A stretch of 64,000 nucleotides of DNA, taken from contig NZ_LQPH01000183.1 in NCBI RefSeq assembly GCF_002102255.1, positions 1-64,000 of the forward strand, given 5' to 3'. Shown one piece after another: positions 33,809-46,148 of this stretch. Source of the DNA: Mycobacterium nebraskense (lineage in GTDB: Bacteria; Actinomycetota; Actinomycetes; Mycobacteriales; Mycobacteriaceae). Each line of letters starts with the position of its first letter. The stretch's first letter is position 1. The notes beneath the pieces were generated by a model, which was not told the DNA's origin, searched no databases, and saw only the letters and a list, made by a program, of their open reading frames with translations. Made by a program: the position numbers and the translations under genes.

Positions 33809-34466
33809 CGACGTGACTGCTCCTCGTACACGGCGACGCGACAAGCTGGGTCCGGATCCGGCGGTACGCCGCGAAATCCTCAACGCCGCGTCGATCACTC
33901 TGCGAGAGTACGGAGTTCGCGGCTTCGGTGTCGCCGCTGTGCTGGAACGAGCGGGGCTGAGCACGCGCGCTTTCTATCGGCACTTCGCCTCCAAAGACGA
34001 ACTGATCGCCGCGGTCTTTTTGGAGACCGCCCGCGTCGAGAAGCGGCGGCTTCGACGCCGAATGGGCCGTGCCACCACGGAGATCGAGGCGGTGGCGGCG
34101 TGGATTGACGGGCGGCTCGACTTGGCGTTCGACGACAGCATCGGAGCCGACTTGCGGCGGCTGTCGCAGGAGGCTCAATCACAGATGTTCGCCTCCCCCG
34201 TTCTCGTTCAGCCCGCATACGCGGAAATCCTCGAACCCCTCAGCCACGCACTTGAGCGCGGTCTGGACAACGGGGTGTTCCACCACATCGATCCGGTGAC
34301 CGACGCCCGATTCATCCATGGCGTGGTCTGGGCCGGCATTGACCGGCAATGGACGGCGAGCGATTGTGACCGCGACGACCTCCGCCGGCGCATTATGCGT
34401 TTCTGCTTGGGCGGGCTGGGCGTGGCACCGGAAGCGATCGAACGGATCTGCTTCACCAACTCGTAG
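33792..34466 (+). CDS. TetR-family transcriptional regulator
   Basis: ATG 33792 gives 224 aa and overlaps the sulfotransferase by 17 nt; GTG 33813 is also possible. An Arg-rich N-terminus leads into a helix-turn-helix at about residues 30-75 with the TetR signature FGVAAVLERAGLSTRAFYRHFASKDE-like pattern. The C-terminal ligand domain has a FxxGVVWAGI dimer helix. It probably represses the cassette in response to a small ligand, and the AT-rich inverted repeat at 31,393 is a candidate site (inference). It precedes the SDR by 14 nt. Confidence 0.9.
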   Translation: MMQPADDVTAPRTRRRDKLGPDPAVRREILNAASITLREYGVRGFGVAAVLERAGLSTRAFYRHFASKDELIAAVFLETARVEKRRLRRRMGRATTEIEAVAAWIDGRLDLAFDDSIGADLRRLSQEAQSQMFASPVLVQPAYAEILEPLSHALERGLDNGVFHHIDPVTDARFIHGVVWAGIDRQWTASDCDRDDLRRRIMRFCLGGLGVAPEAIERICFTNS

Positions 34467-34480
34467 CGAAGGAGTCGACG

Positions 34481-35284
34481 ATGGATCTCGGTTTCGCGGG
34501 ATCGACTGCCGTGGTCACCGGCGGCAGTAAGGGTATGGGACTGGCCATCGCCGAAACCCTCGCTGCCGAGGGAGCCAGCGTGGCCGTCATGGCCAGAAGT
34601 CCCGAAGCACTCGATGCCGCCGTGACATCGCTGCGCGAGGCCGGCGCTCCGGACACCATGGGCATCAGCGTGGATATGGCCGATGCCGAGTCCATCTCCG
34701 ATGGCTTCGCCGCAGTCTCGCAGCGGTGGGGGCGACTCAACTGCCTCGTTCACACGATCGGACCCGGCGACGGATATTTCGAGCAGATGGACGACGCACA
34801 ATGGGAAGAGGCGTTCACCCTCGGCACGATGTCGGCGGTGCGATCGATCCGCGCCTCGTTGCCGATGTTGCGCTCCGCGGATTGGGCCCGCATCGTGACG
34901 CTGTCCGCACACTCGATTCAACGGCAGAACCCGCGCATCGTCGCCTACACCGCATCGAAGGCGGCGCTGGCCAGCGTCACCAAGAACCTATCGAAAAGCC
35001 TTGCCAAGGACGGCATTCTGGTCAACTGTGTGTGCCCTGGAACCATCGTGACGGCCAGCTTCACCGAGGCACTCAAGGACATCCTGGCCGCCGATGGCCT
35101 CGACGCAACCGATCCGGTCGACGTCATGACCTGGATAGACAACAACTTTCACCAGCCCTGCGACCTCGGCCGCGCCGGGCTTCCCGAAGAGGTCGCTTCC
35201 ATTACCGCCTACCTGGTGTCGCGTCGAAATGGTTATGTCACCGGGGCCACCGTCAACGTCGACGGCGGATCGGACTTCATCTGA
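34481..35284 (+). CDS. Short-chain dehydrogenase/reductase
   Basis: 267 aa, with a GAAGGAG site before ATG 34481. The classical SDR motifs are complete: VTGGSKGMGLAIA at residues 11-23, a serine in the catalytic strand (TLSAHS), and YTASK near residue 155. The C-terminus ends with GYVTGATVNVDGGSDFI, typical of the family. The VxMARSP strand end suggests NADP(H) preference. It lies at the end of the cassette, converging on cobN with 4 nt between stops. Substrate unknown. Confidence 0.9.
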   Translation: MDLGFAGSTAVVTGGSKGMGLAIAETLAAEGASVAVMARSPEALDAAVTSLREAGAPDTMGISVDMADAESISDGFAAVSQRWGRLNCLVHTIGPGDGYFEQMDDAQWEEAFTLGTMSAVRSIRASLPMLRSADWARIVTLSAHSIQRQNPRIVAYTASKAALASVTKNLSKSLAKDGILVNCVCPGTIVTASFTEALKDILAADGLDATDPVDVMTWIDNNFHQPCDLGRAGLPEEVASITAYLVSRRNGYVTGATVNVDGGSDFI

Positions 35285-35288
35285 CGCC

Positions 35289-38861
<3,573 letters not shown>

Positions 38862-38864
38862 CCG

Positions 38865-39532
38865 TCATTCGTACCCCAGCGTCGCTGCGATCCGGGCGGC
38901 GACCTCTCCAGCCACCCGCAAAGCCTCCGCGCTCTTGCCCGGCTCATAGCGATCCGCGGCGGCGTCGAGTCGGCGCCGGCGATGGACCCGTGGTCGGCGG
39001 CCAGCTCGACCAACTCGACCGGCCAGCCGACCCGTCGGAGCGCGGCGGCGAAGTCCCTGCTGGCCGACACGGGCACGACGTCGTCGGCCAGGCCGTGCAG
39101 CAGCGTGAAGGGCGTTCCGACGCGGTCGGCCGCCAATGCGTCGGCCGGGACCTGACCGGTGAGCGGGTCGGGAACCATGAACGCGCCCGCCAGGCAGACG
39201 GTATGCGCCAACTGCAGTTCGGCGCTCAGCGTCAGACTCGCCGCGGCGCAACCTCCCATCGACCACCCGACGAGAACGATGCCGTCGGGATCATCGGCGC
39301 GCTCCCTGGTGAAGTCGAGCGACCCCAACAGATCCCCGCGGCCGCCGTCCTCGGTGTGGGAGTTCCAGTCCGGCGCCACCACCGCCGCGCCGTGGCCGGC
39401 GAGCACGTCCGCGAGGGGACCGAAGGCCGCGCGCGCATCCGTCTGCATGCCGTGCCATAGCAGGACGGTAGGTTGCATCGGATCGCCGCAGACATCGGCC
39501 AGACGTCCCGGGGCGTACTCCACTGTCTGCAT
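38865..39532 (-). pseudogene. Alpha/beta hydrolase with a frameshift near its 3' end
   Basis: ATG 39532 opens a frame with VLLWHGMQ, the nucleophile elbow GWSMGG (residues ~88-93), DDVVP near 153 and the His in AADHGS near 180, so the full triad is encoded. Shortly after (about 38,966-38,985) the frame leaves the expected one and would run into cobN, ending 38,813. In a different frame of the same strand, the sequence LDAAADRYEPGKSAEAL...ATLGYE continues naturally and stops at TGA 38,865, 3 nt before the cobN start. A single-base indel therefore separates two well-conserved-looking parts. It could be a real lesion, a sequencing error in a GGCGCC-rich stretch, or tolerated because the catalytic triad lies upstream. 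Confidence 0.72.
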
Positions 39533-39705
39533 GCGAACGGGGGTGCCCAGCGCGAGAGGTGTTCAATCCGCGAATAACGCGGCGATGCCGGCGATAGGCC
39601 ATAGCGGCGCGCTGACTCGCGAAAAATTTGGTGCTCATCGCATACCGCAGCCGATGTTAGCGTTGACCAAAGCCGAACAACGGCAAGATATCCAAGGACG
39701 CCCCC

Positions 39706-41118
39706 ATGTCGATTCTGGCCGATGCTGCCCGAATGCTTACCAACCTGGCCAACTTCGGATCACAATTCATCGGCCTGGATGCGAACCTCACGCCTCCCAC
39801 TTCCGGTTCGGCAGGCGGCGGTGAATACCTAGCGGCCAGCGTGACCGGCATGACCGGCGGCCTGGGAAGCAGCCTGAACTCGCGGCAAATCATCACGGGG
39901 ATAGCCAAAGGGGGCGGTTCTCTCGCGGAATGGGACCGCGACTTCATCACAAAAAAGGGTACTGTCGATCCTCCCGAGTGGAGATCGCGGTTCCACAGCA
40001 AGGTCATATACGAACCTGCCGATAAGGCAAAAGTCGCCAGATACGGCCGAAAAGTCGGCGACATTGAATTAGTCAAAAGCAACACGGGCGCAAGCGTCAA
40101 CATTCTCCCGTGGACTGCCAGCGTTGTCGGGTATTTGGAACTGTTGACCGGATTCGGGCCCCCGAACGAGGGGGACGATCTGAAGGTCAGCGCGGAGCAG
40201 TGGAGCGCGCTGCAGGAGTACCTCGAGGCGGCCCTTCCGAACGAGGACTGGCAGGGCGAAGCTTCAGGGGCCTACGCAGCCCAGGTGGTGGCATTGCGGG
40301 ACATCGCGCAGACGCTTGCCGACCTGGACGGTCAACTGGCCGATCTAGTCGAGAATCAAGCGGAATGGGTGACCCACATTCGCCTCGGTTTCGGGATTTT
40401 GCTCAACCTACTTACCGTGGCCATCGCCATTGAAGCCGCTCTGCGAATAGCCCTGGTTGCCGTCCCGGGCGGACCGGCCTGGGCAATGGGTTGGGCAATC
40501 CTGGCTTCGTCGCTTGCAATGGCCGCCGCGCTCGGCATGCTCGGCGCCCTGACCGGCTTGTCGGTAGAAAATGGCAAAAAGGCAGACGATGTGACCTCCG
40601 AGATCGATCGCTTGGGTGCGGCCGCGGCGCAATTTGGGATCGAATCGACGACTCACAGCGAAGTTTCGGCGGCACCTGAGTCGCGAGTCTCCGAATTCCA
40701 AAGGCTTTCCAATGCTCCGTCCGCGACGATCGCCGCACCCAGCCGCCAGCAATCAGCGCAGCGAAAGATGGCTGAGAAACAGTCCGAACGCAGGCAGACA
40801 GGCACGACCGAGGCACCGGAGAGCCCCCAGGACGCTCAACGCGACGACAAGCAGAACGCCGCGATGCCAACGCTCGGCACGTTGATGCAAATGTCGAATC
40901 AAGCAGGGAATAACTCCGCGCAATCTTCTCGTCGCGCCGACCCGCTTAACTCTTTGATCGGACGAGGACGCCAGCCTGACCCGATGGCTGATCAAGACCC
41001 GGCGGCGGAGGCCGTCCAAGCCCAGGGGGCGGGCGCGGGCTCGGATGCCGCCGACCGTGCACCTATCGAGGTCGGCGGTGAGACCGAGCAGACCCTCCAA
41101 AGAGAGCTCGGCAAGTAA
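39706..41118 (+). CDS. EspA/EspE-like type VII secretion (ESX) effector
   Basis: 470 aa, with an AAGGAC site before ATG 39706. An EspA-type helical core (~residues 155-225) contains EDWQGEASGAYAAQV (W-x-G turn) and the LADLDGQLADLVENQA helix seen in EspA/EspE. Two hydrophobic helices follow (~230-290), then a low-complexity Ser/Gln/Ala tail. The C-terminus ends with DAADRAPIEVGGE, closely like the EspA tail. EspA-like proteins are secreted through ESX-1 in co-dependence with EspC/EspD-type partners; none is nearby. The N-terminal ~120 residues (GGG-rich) are unusual. The gene is less GC-rich than its neighbours, especially around 39.9-40.1 kb. It sits alone between cobN and cobG, suggesting insertion. 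Confidence 0.78.
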   Translation: MSILADAARMLTNLANFGSQFIGLDANLTPPTSGSAGGGEYLAASVTGMTGGLGSSLNSRQIITGIAKGGGSLAEWDRDFITKKGTVDPPEWRSRFHSKVIYEPADKAKVARYGRKVGDIELVKSNTGASVNILPWTASVVGYLELLTGFGPPNEGDDLKVSAEQWSALQEYLEAALPNEDWQGEASGAYAAQVVALRDIAQTLADLDGQLADLVENQAEWVTHIRLGFGILLNLLTVAIAIEAALRIALVAVPGGPAWAMGWAILASSLAMAAALGMLGALTGLSVENGKKADDVTSEIDRLGAAAAQFGIESTTHSEVSAAPESRVSEFQRLSNAPSATIAAPSRQQSAQRKMAEKQSERRQTGTTEAPESPQDAQRDDKQNAAMPTLGTLMQMSNQAGNNSAQSSRRADPLNSLIGRGRQPDPMADQDPAAEAVQAQGAGAGSDAADRAPIEVGGETEQTLQRELGK

Positions 41119-41176
41119 CTTCGGTTCAGCACCTCGACTGACGTTCCGCGGGCACCCTGGCCGTACCGTGGACGGG

Positions 41177-42271
41177 GTGGCCAGGACGCGCGACACCGAC
41201 GCCTGCCCCGGTGCGCTGCAGGTGCACCGCGCGGCCGACGGCGCCCTCGCGCGGATCCGGCTGCCGGGCGGCGCGCTGACCGCCGCCCAGCTGGCGGCGC
41301 TGTCGCGGGTGGCGAGCGAATACGGCTCGTCGACGCTGGAGCTGACCGCGCGCGGCAACGTGCAGGTGCGCGGGATCACCGATGTGACGGCAGTGTCCGA
41401 GGCGATCGCCAACGCCGGGCTGTTGCCGTCGGAAACGCACGAGCGGGTCCGCAACGTCGTCGCGTCGCCGCTGTCCGGCCGGGCCGGCGGCAACGCCGAC
41501 GTGCGGCCGTGGGTTGCCGAACTGGACGCGGCGATCTGCGCCGAGCCGAGTCTCGTCGACCTGGGCGGCCGGTTCTGGTTCGGCTTTGACGACGGGCGCG
41601 CCGACGTATCGGGCTTATGCGCCGACGTCGGCGTGCACGCGTTCCCCGACGGCTGCGCACTGCTGCTGGCCGGACGCGACACCGGGGTCCGACTGAGCCC
41701 CGGCGAGGTGGTCGAGACGCTGGTCATCATCGCGACACGTTTCGCAACCACGCGCGGAACCGCTTGGCGTATCAAGGAATTGAGCGAGATTGAAAGCTTG
41801 CTGCCTGGCGTGGAACTCGGTGCCGCGCCCTTCGCCGCGGTCACCAGGCCGCCGGTGGGTTGGATCAACCAGGATGACGGCCGGGTGGCGCTCGGCGCCG
41901 CGGTGCCGCTGGGGGTGCTGCCCGCGCGCGTCGCGGAATACCTGGCGGCGATCGAGGCCCCCCTGGTGATCACGCCGTGGCGATCGGTGCTGGTGTGTGA
42001 TCTCGACGAGGCCGTCGCCGACGTCGCACTGCGGGTGCTGGCGCCATTGGGCTTGGTCTTCGACGACAACTCCCCCTGGCTGACCGTCAGTGCGTGCACC
42101 GGCAGCCCCGGGTGCGCGCACTCAGCCGCCGACGTCCGGGCCGACGCCGCCCACGCGCTGGACGCCGACTCGACGATTCATCGCCACTTCGTCGGCTGCG
42201 ACCGCGCCTGCGGCAGCCCGCTTGCCGGTGAGGTGCTGGTCGCCACCGCAGACGGATACCGGCGGCTGTAG
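41177..42271 (+). CDS. cobG: Precorrin-3B synthase CobG
   Basis: 364 aa from GTG 41177 (VARTRDTDACPGAL), the length expected for mycobacterial CobG; an in-frame GTG at 41168 is also possible. CobG is a sulfite/nitrite-reductase-like Fe-S enzyme that oxidises precorrin-3A with O2 to precorrin-3B, the oxygen-dependent ring-contraction step. Seen: a duplicated ferredoxin-like half (GGALTAAQLAAL; TARGNVQVRGI) and a C-terminal cysteine set CTGSPGC...CDRAC that fits a [4Fe-4S]/siroheme site. It is followed by cobH after 45 nt and cobIJ, a plus-strand cob operon. Note that an EspA-like gene lies directly upstream. Confidence 0.93.
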   Translation: MARTRDTDACPGALQVHRAADGALARIRLPGGALTAAQLAALSRVASEYGSSTLELTARGNVQVRGITDVTAVSEAIANAGLLPSETHERVRNVVASPLSGRAGGNADVRPWVAELDAAICAEPSLVDLGGRFWFGFDDGRADVSGLCADVGVHAFPDGCALLLAGRDTGVRLSPGEVVETLVIIATRFATTRGTAWRIKELSEIESLLPGVELGAAPFAAVTRPPVGWINQDDGRVALGAAVPLGVLPARVAEYLAAIEAPLVITPWRSVLVCDLDEAVADVALRVLAPLGLVFDDNSPWLTVSACTGSPGCAHSAADVRADAAHALDADSTIHRHFVGCDRACGSPLAGEVLVATADGYRRL

Positions 42272-42316
42272 CCGGGGGCAGCGGGTCGCCACCCTGACGA
42301 GCCTTAAAGTGGGCGG

Positions 42317-42943
42317 GTGCTCGACTACATCCGCGACGCGGCGGAGATCTATCGCCAGTCGTTCGCGGCCATCCGCGCCGAAGCCGACCTGACCCGGTTT
42401 CCGGACGATATAGCGCGGGTGGTGGTCCGGTTGATCCACACCTGCGGGCAGGTCGACGTCGCCGAACACGTCGCGTTCACCGACGATGTCGTCGACCGCG
42501 TCGGCGCCGCCCTGCGCAGCGGCGCGCCGGTGCTGTGCGATTCCTCGATGGTGGCGGCCGGAATCACCGGCGCGCGGCTGCCGGCCGCCAACGAGGTGGT
42601 GTCGCTGGTGGCCGATCCGCGGGCCGCGGAGTTGGCCGCGCGACGGCGCACCACTCGATCGGCGGCCGGGGTCGAGCTATGGGCCGACCGGCTGCCCGGC
42701 GCGGTGCTGGCGATCGGCAACGCACCGACCGCACTCTTCCGGCTGCTCGAGCTGATCGACGAAGGCGTTTCCCCGCCGGCGGGCGTGCTGGGCGGCCCGG
42801 TCGGCTTCGTCGGGTCGGCGCAGTCCAAGCAGGAGCTCGTCGACCGTCCACGCGGGATGTCGTATCTGGTGGTGCGGGGCCGCCGCGGTGGCAGCGCCAT
42901 GGCCGCGGCCGCCGTCAACGCGATCGCGAGCGACCGCGAATGA
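42317..42943 (+). CDS. cobH: Precorrin-8X methylmutase CobH
   Basis: 208 aa from GTG 42317, identical in length to M. tuberculosis CobH. It moves the C-11 methyl group to C-12, producing hydrogenobyrinic acid. The catalytic histidine is in LIHTCGQVD near residue 42. Other conserved blocks are CDSSMVAAGI near 73 and the FVGSAQSKQEL segment near 168 that lines the substrate site. It ends with ATGA overlap into cobIJ. Confidence 0.95.
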   Translation: MLDYIRDAAEIYRQSFAAIRAEADLTRFPDDIARVVVRLIHTCGQVDVAEHVAFTDDVVDRVGAALRSGAPVLCDSSMVAAGITGARLPAANEVVSLVADPRAAELAARRRTTRSAAGVELWADRLPGAVLAIGNAPTALFRLLELIDEGVSPPAGVLGGPVGFVGSAQSKQELVDRPRGMSYLVVRGRRGGSAMAAAAVNAIASDRE

Positions 42944-44445
42944 CCGGCGGCGCCAACCAGAGAGGCACGCTATGGGGCGTCGGGCTGGGGCCGGGCGACC
43001 CGGAACTGGTGACCGTCAAGGCGGCCCGGGTGATCGGCGAGGCCGACGTGGTGGCCTACCACAGCGCCCGGCACGGGCGCAGCATCGCGCGCGGCATCGC
43101 CGAACCGTACCTGCGGCCCGGCCAGATCGAGGAGCACCTGATCTACCCGGTGACCACCGAGGTGACCGACCATCCCGGCGGGTACGCCGGGGCGCTCGAG
43201 GACTTCTACGCCGAAGCCACCGAACGCATCGCCGCCCACCTGGACGCGGGCCGCAACGTGGCGCTGCTGGCCGAGGGTGACCCGCTCTTCTACAGCTCGT
43301 ACATGCATTTGCACACCCGGCTGACCCAGCGGTTCGATGCTGTGATCGTGCCGGGTGTGACGTCGGTGAGCGCCGCCTCGGCGGCCATCGCGACGCCGTT
43401 GGTGGCCGGTGACGAGGTGCTCTCGGTGCTGCCGGGCACCCTGCCGGTCACCGAGCTGACCCGCCGCCTCGCCGACGCCGACGCCGCGGTGGTGCTGAAA
43501 CTAGGTCGTTCGTATCACGCTGTGCGCGAAGCGCTTTCGGCATCCGGACAGCTTGACGACGCGTATTACGTCGAGCGGGCCAGCACCGCCGGACAGCGCA
43601 TCTTGCCCGCCGCCGACGTCGACGAGGCCGGCGTGCCGTACTTCTCGCTGGCCATGCTGCCCGGCGGGCGCCGTGGACGGCAGTCGCCCACGGCCGGGAC
43701 CGTCGCGGTGGTGGGTCTGGGACCCGGCGACGGCGACTGGATGACGCCGCAGAGCCGGCGCGAGTTGGCCACCGCCACCGACCTGATCGGCTACGGCGGC
43801 TACCTGGACCGCGTGCCCGTGCGCGACGGCCAACGGCGGCACCCCAGCGACAACACCGACGAACCCGCGCGCGCCCGGCTGGCCTGCACGTTGGCCGAGG
43901 AAGGCCGGGCCGTAGCGGTGGTGTCGTCGGGCGATCCCGGGGTCTTCGCGATGGCCACCGCCGTACTGGAAGAGGCCAAAGAGTGGCCGGGAGTGCAGAT
44001 CCGCGTCATTCCGGCGATGACCGCCGCCCAGGCCGTCGCCAGTCGGGTCGGCGCTCCGCTCGGCCACGACTACGCGGTGATCTCACTGTCCGACCGGCTC
44101 AAGCCGTGGGAAATCATCGCCGAGCGGCTGGCCGCCGCGGCCGCCGCCGATCTCGTGCTGGCCATCTACAACCCGGCGTCCAAGTCGCGAACGTGGCAGG
44201 TCGGCGCGATGCGTGACCTGTTGCTGGAACACCGCGAACCCGGCACGCCGGTGGTAATCGGCCGCAGTGTTTCTGGGTCGGCATCCGGGCCCGACGAGGA
44301 CGTCCGCGTGGTGCGGCTGGCCGATCTCGACCCTGCGGAGGTGGACATGCGTTGCCTGCTGATCGTCGGTTCCTCGCAAACCCAGTGGTACTCAGGCGAT
44401 TCCGGCGACCGGGTGTTCACGCCTCGGCGTTACCCGGTCGGCTGA
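42940..44445 (+). CDS. cobIJ: CobIJ bifunctional precorrin methyltransferase (C-20 and C-17)
   Basis: 501 aa. Two tetrapyrrole-methylase domains are fused: the first (residues ~1-235) starts with GVGLGPGDPELVTVKA and corresponds to CobI (precorrin-2 C20-methyltransferase). The second starts at AVVGLGPGDGDWMTP near residue 250 and corresponds to CobJ (precorrin-3B C17-methyltransferase). The same fusion exists in M. tuberculosis (Rv2066, named cobI). SAM-binding glycine-rich segments VLAEGDPLFYSSY and VVSSGDPGVFAMA are visible. It overlaps cobH by 4 nt, and its 3' end overlaps the convergent PPE gene by 16 nt. Confidence 0.95.
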   Translation: MTGGANQRGTLWGVGLGPGDPELVTVKAARVIGEADVVAYHSARHGRSIARGIAEPYLRPGQIEEHLIYPVTTEVTDHPGGYAGALEDFYAEATERIAAHLDAGRNVALLAEGDPLFYSSYMHLHTRLTQRFDAVIVPGVTSVSAASAAIATPLVAGDEVLSVLPGTLPVTELTRRLADADAAVVLKLGRSYHAVREALSASGQLDDAYYVERASTAGQRILPAADVDEAGVPYFSLAMLPGGRRGRQSPTAGTVAVVGLGPGDGDWMTPQSRRELATATDLIGYGGYLDRVPVRDGQRRHPSDNTDEPARARLACTLAEEGRAVAVVSSGDPGVFAMATAVLEEAKEWPGVQIRVIPAMTAAQAVASRVGAPLGHDYAVISLSDRLKPWEIIAERLAAAAAADLVLAIYNPASKSRTWQVGAMRDLLLEHREPGTPVVIGRSVSGSASGPDEDVRVVRLADLDPAEVDMRCLLIVGSSQTQWYSGDSGDRVFTPRRYPVG

Positions 44446-45995
44446 TCGTCGTTGCCCCAGCTGCTGGGCATCATCGGCAGGGTGGGGCCGTCACTCAACC
44501 CGTCGGGGGTCAGCGTCGCCAACCCGGCCGGCCGGGCGATACCGGATCTCGCTGCTGCCCCGGCGAATCCGTGCGGTCCCCCGCCCTGGTCGGAGCCGCG
44601 CACGTCGTCCGGATCTTCGGCGTCAAAGCCCAAATCCTGGTCCAAATCCATGAATTCGTAGCGGTACGCGCGGTCCGGCGCGGTCCCGGCGCGGCGCCGT
44701 CGGGCCCGAGCCTTCTTCTTGGCCGCTGCCGCCGCGGTGGCCGCGGCGGGCGCGTCGACGTCGTCGGGCGCCGGCTCCCCCGACTTGCGGCGCGACCGGC
44801 TGCTGGCGCTGCCGCGCGCCGCCAAACCCGACAGGCCCACGGCGTACAAGGCGTCGGACATCGCAGCGCCGATGCCGTCCGTGGCCGTAGGGCTGAAGCC
44901 GGCGCCCGGCCCGCCGCCGACCGGTCCGCCGCCAGCGGGTGTGGCCACGGTCGATGCAGGGGCGCTGGACATCGTCGGGACATTGCTGACGCTTGCCGGG
45001 GCCGTGCTGATAGTCGGAGCCGGCGCGGATGCCATCGGCGCGGCGATCGAGAGCGGGGCCGCGACGCTGACCGCGGTGACCGCCGCCGCCGCACCCCCTG
45101 CCGCCGCGGCGCCCAGTGCGGCAACGACCATCGGTGCGAGCACCACGGCCATCTGGATCGCGGCCTGCATGAAGGGCCAGAAGATCATCAGGGTGTGAAA
45201 GATGGCCCAGCCGAGGGCGCTGGAGAGGGCCGGCGAGAACCCCAATTGGCCGAAGAACGAGGCGAGGCCGTTGACGAAGGGCACCGGAGGGAACGGCCAG
45301 CCACCGGGATTGAGATCTTTGGACACCGGCCAGGCGAAGTTTCGCGTGTACTGCTGCAGCCAGGCCGTGAGCTGGTCCTGCCACGACGGATAGGTCTGTG
45401 TTGCTTGCTGCTGGGTGTCGGCGGCTTGCACCGCCGCGATGCTCGCCTCCGCGGCCGGGGCGACGATCGAGGGTGCGGGCGTGGTCGTCGGGACCGCGGC
45501 GAGGGCAGATTCGGCCACCACCTGGTAGGTGGTCATGGTCGTGGCGGCTTGCACCCACATGCGCGCGTAGTCGGCTTCGTTGACGGCGATGGGAATGGTG
45601 TTGATGCCGAAGAAGTTCGTCGCCACCAGCGCCGCGTGGGTCGCATGATTGGCGGCGAGTTCCGGCATCGTCGGCATGGCGGCCAGCGCCGCGGTGTAAG
45701 CGCCGGCCACCGTCTCGTGCAGCGCGGCGATGGCCGTGCTCTTGGCGGAGCTCTCCAGCAGCCAGGTCAGATACGGGGCGTGGGCCGCGACGTACTGTTC
45801 GGCGCTGGGTCCCTCCCATGCACCGCCTTGCACGTCACCCAGCAGGCCGGTGAGTTCGTCTGCGGCCTCGGCGTATTGGCTGCTCATCGATGACCATGTC
45901 GCGGCAGCGGCGAGCAGCGGCCCGGGTCCGGGGCCGCTGCTGAGCAAGGTCGAGTGCACTTCAGGCGGGGAGGCGATCCAGATCGGGGCGGTCAT
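44430..45995 (-). CDS. PPE family protein, PPW subfamily
   Basis: 521 aa. The N-terminal ~180-residue PPE domain has IASPPEVHS at residues 7-15, the GPGPLLAAAATW helix and a WEGPSAEQYVAAH turn. A hydrophobic Ala-rich middle (~260-350) follows, then an Arg/Lys-rich linker. The C-terminal PPW motif PMMPSSW near residue 510 marks the PPE-PPW subfamily. PPE proteins are secreted or surface-displayed through ESX systems, usually with a PE partner; no PE gene is adjacent. The gene converges on cobIJ and overlaps it by 16 nt. No PPE gene occupies this place in M. tuberculosis, so it looks inserted. Confidence 0.93.
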   Translation of the reverse strand: MTAPIWIASPPEVHSTLLSSGPGPGPLLAAAATWSSMSSQYAEAADELTGLLGDVQGGAWEGPSAEQYVAAHAPYLTWLLESSAKSTAIAALHETVAGAYTAALAAMPTMPELAANHATHAALVATNFFGINTIPIAVNEADYARMWVQAATTMTTYQVVAESALAAVPTTTPAPSIVAPAAEASIAAVQAADTQQQATQTYPSWQDQLTAWLQQYTRNFAWPVSKDLNPGGWPFPPVPFVNGLASFFGQLGFSPALSSALGWAIFHTLMIFWPFMQAAIQMAVVLAPMVVAALGAAAAGGAAAAVTAVSVAAPLSIAAPMASAPAPTISTAPASVSNVPTMSSAPASTVATPAGGGPVGGGPGAGFSPTATDGIGAAMSDALYAVGLSGLAARGSASSRSRRKSGEPAPDDVDAPAAATAAAAAKKKARARRRRAGTAPDRAYRYEFMDLDQDLGFDAEDPDDVRGSDQGGGPHGFAGAAARSGIARPAGLATLTPDGLSDGPTLPMMPSSWGNDDQPTG

Positions 45996-46148
45996 CGTCG
46001 GGGGCCTTCGGGCACGAACACGAATACCCCTTCGGGGATGGGCTGGCGCTGCTGACGTTCAGTGGTCGGTTTGCCGGACGGATTAGTTCCCGCCGTTTGA
46101 TTTCGCGCGTTCTTTGCACGCGGACCGGGCATGCGCAACGATGCAGGG

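Noticed and set aside
39533..39705. Cobalamin riboswitch upstream of the cobN or cobG genes
   Set aside because: I looked for a B12-box-like conserved core in the gaps around the cob genes and saw no convincing match; the gaps are short and largely filled by other genes.
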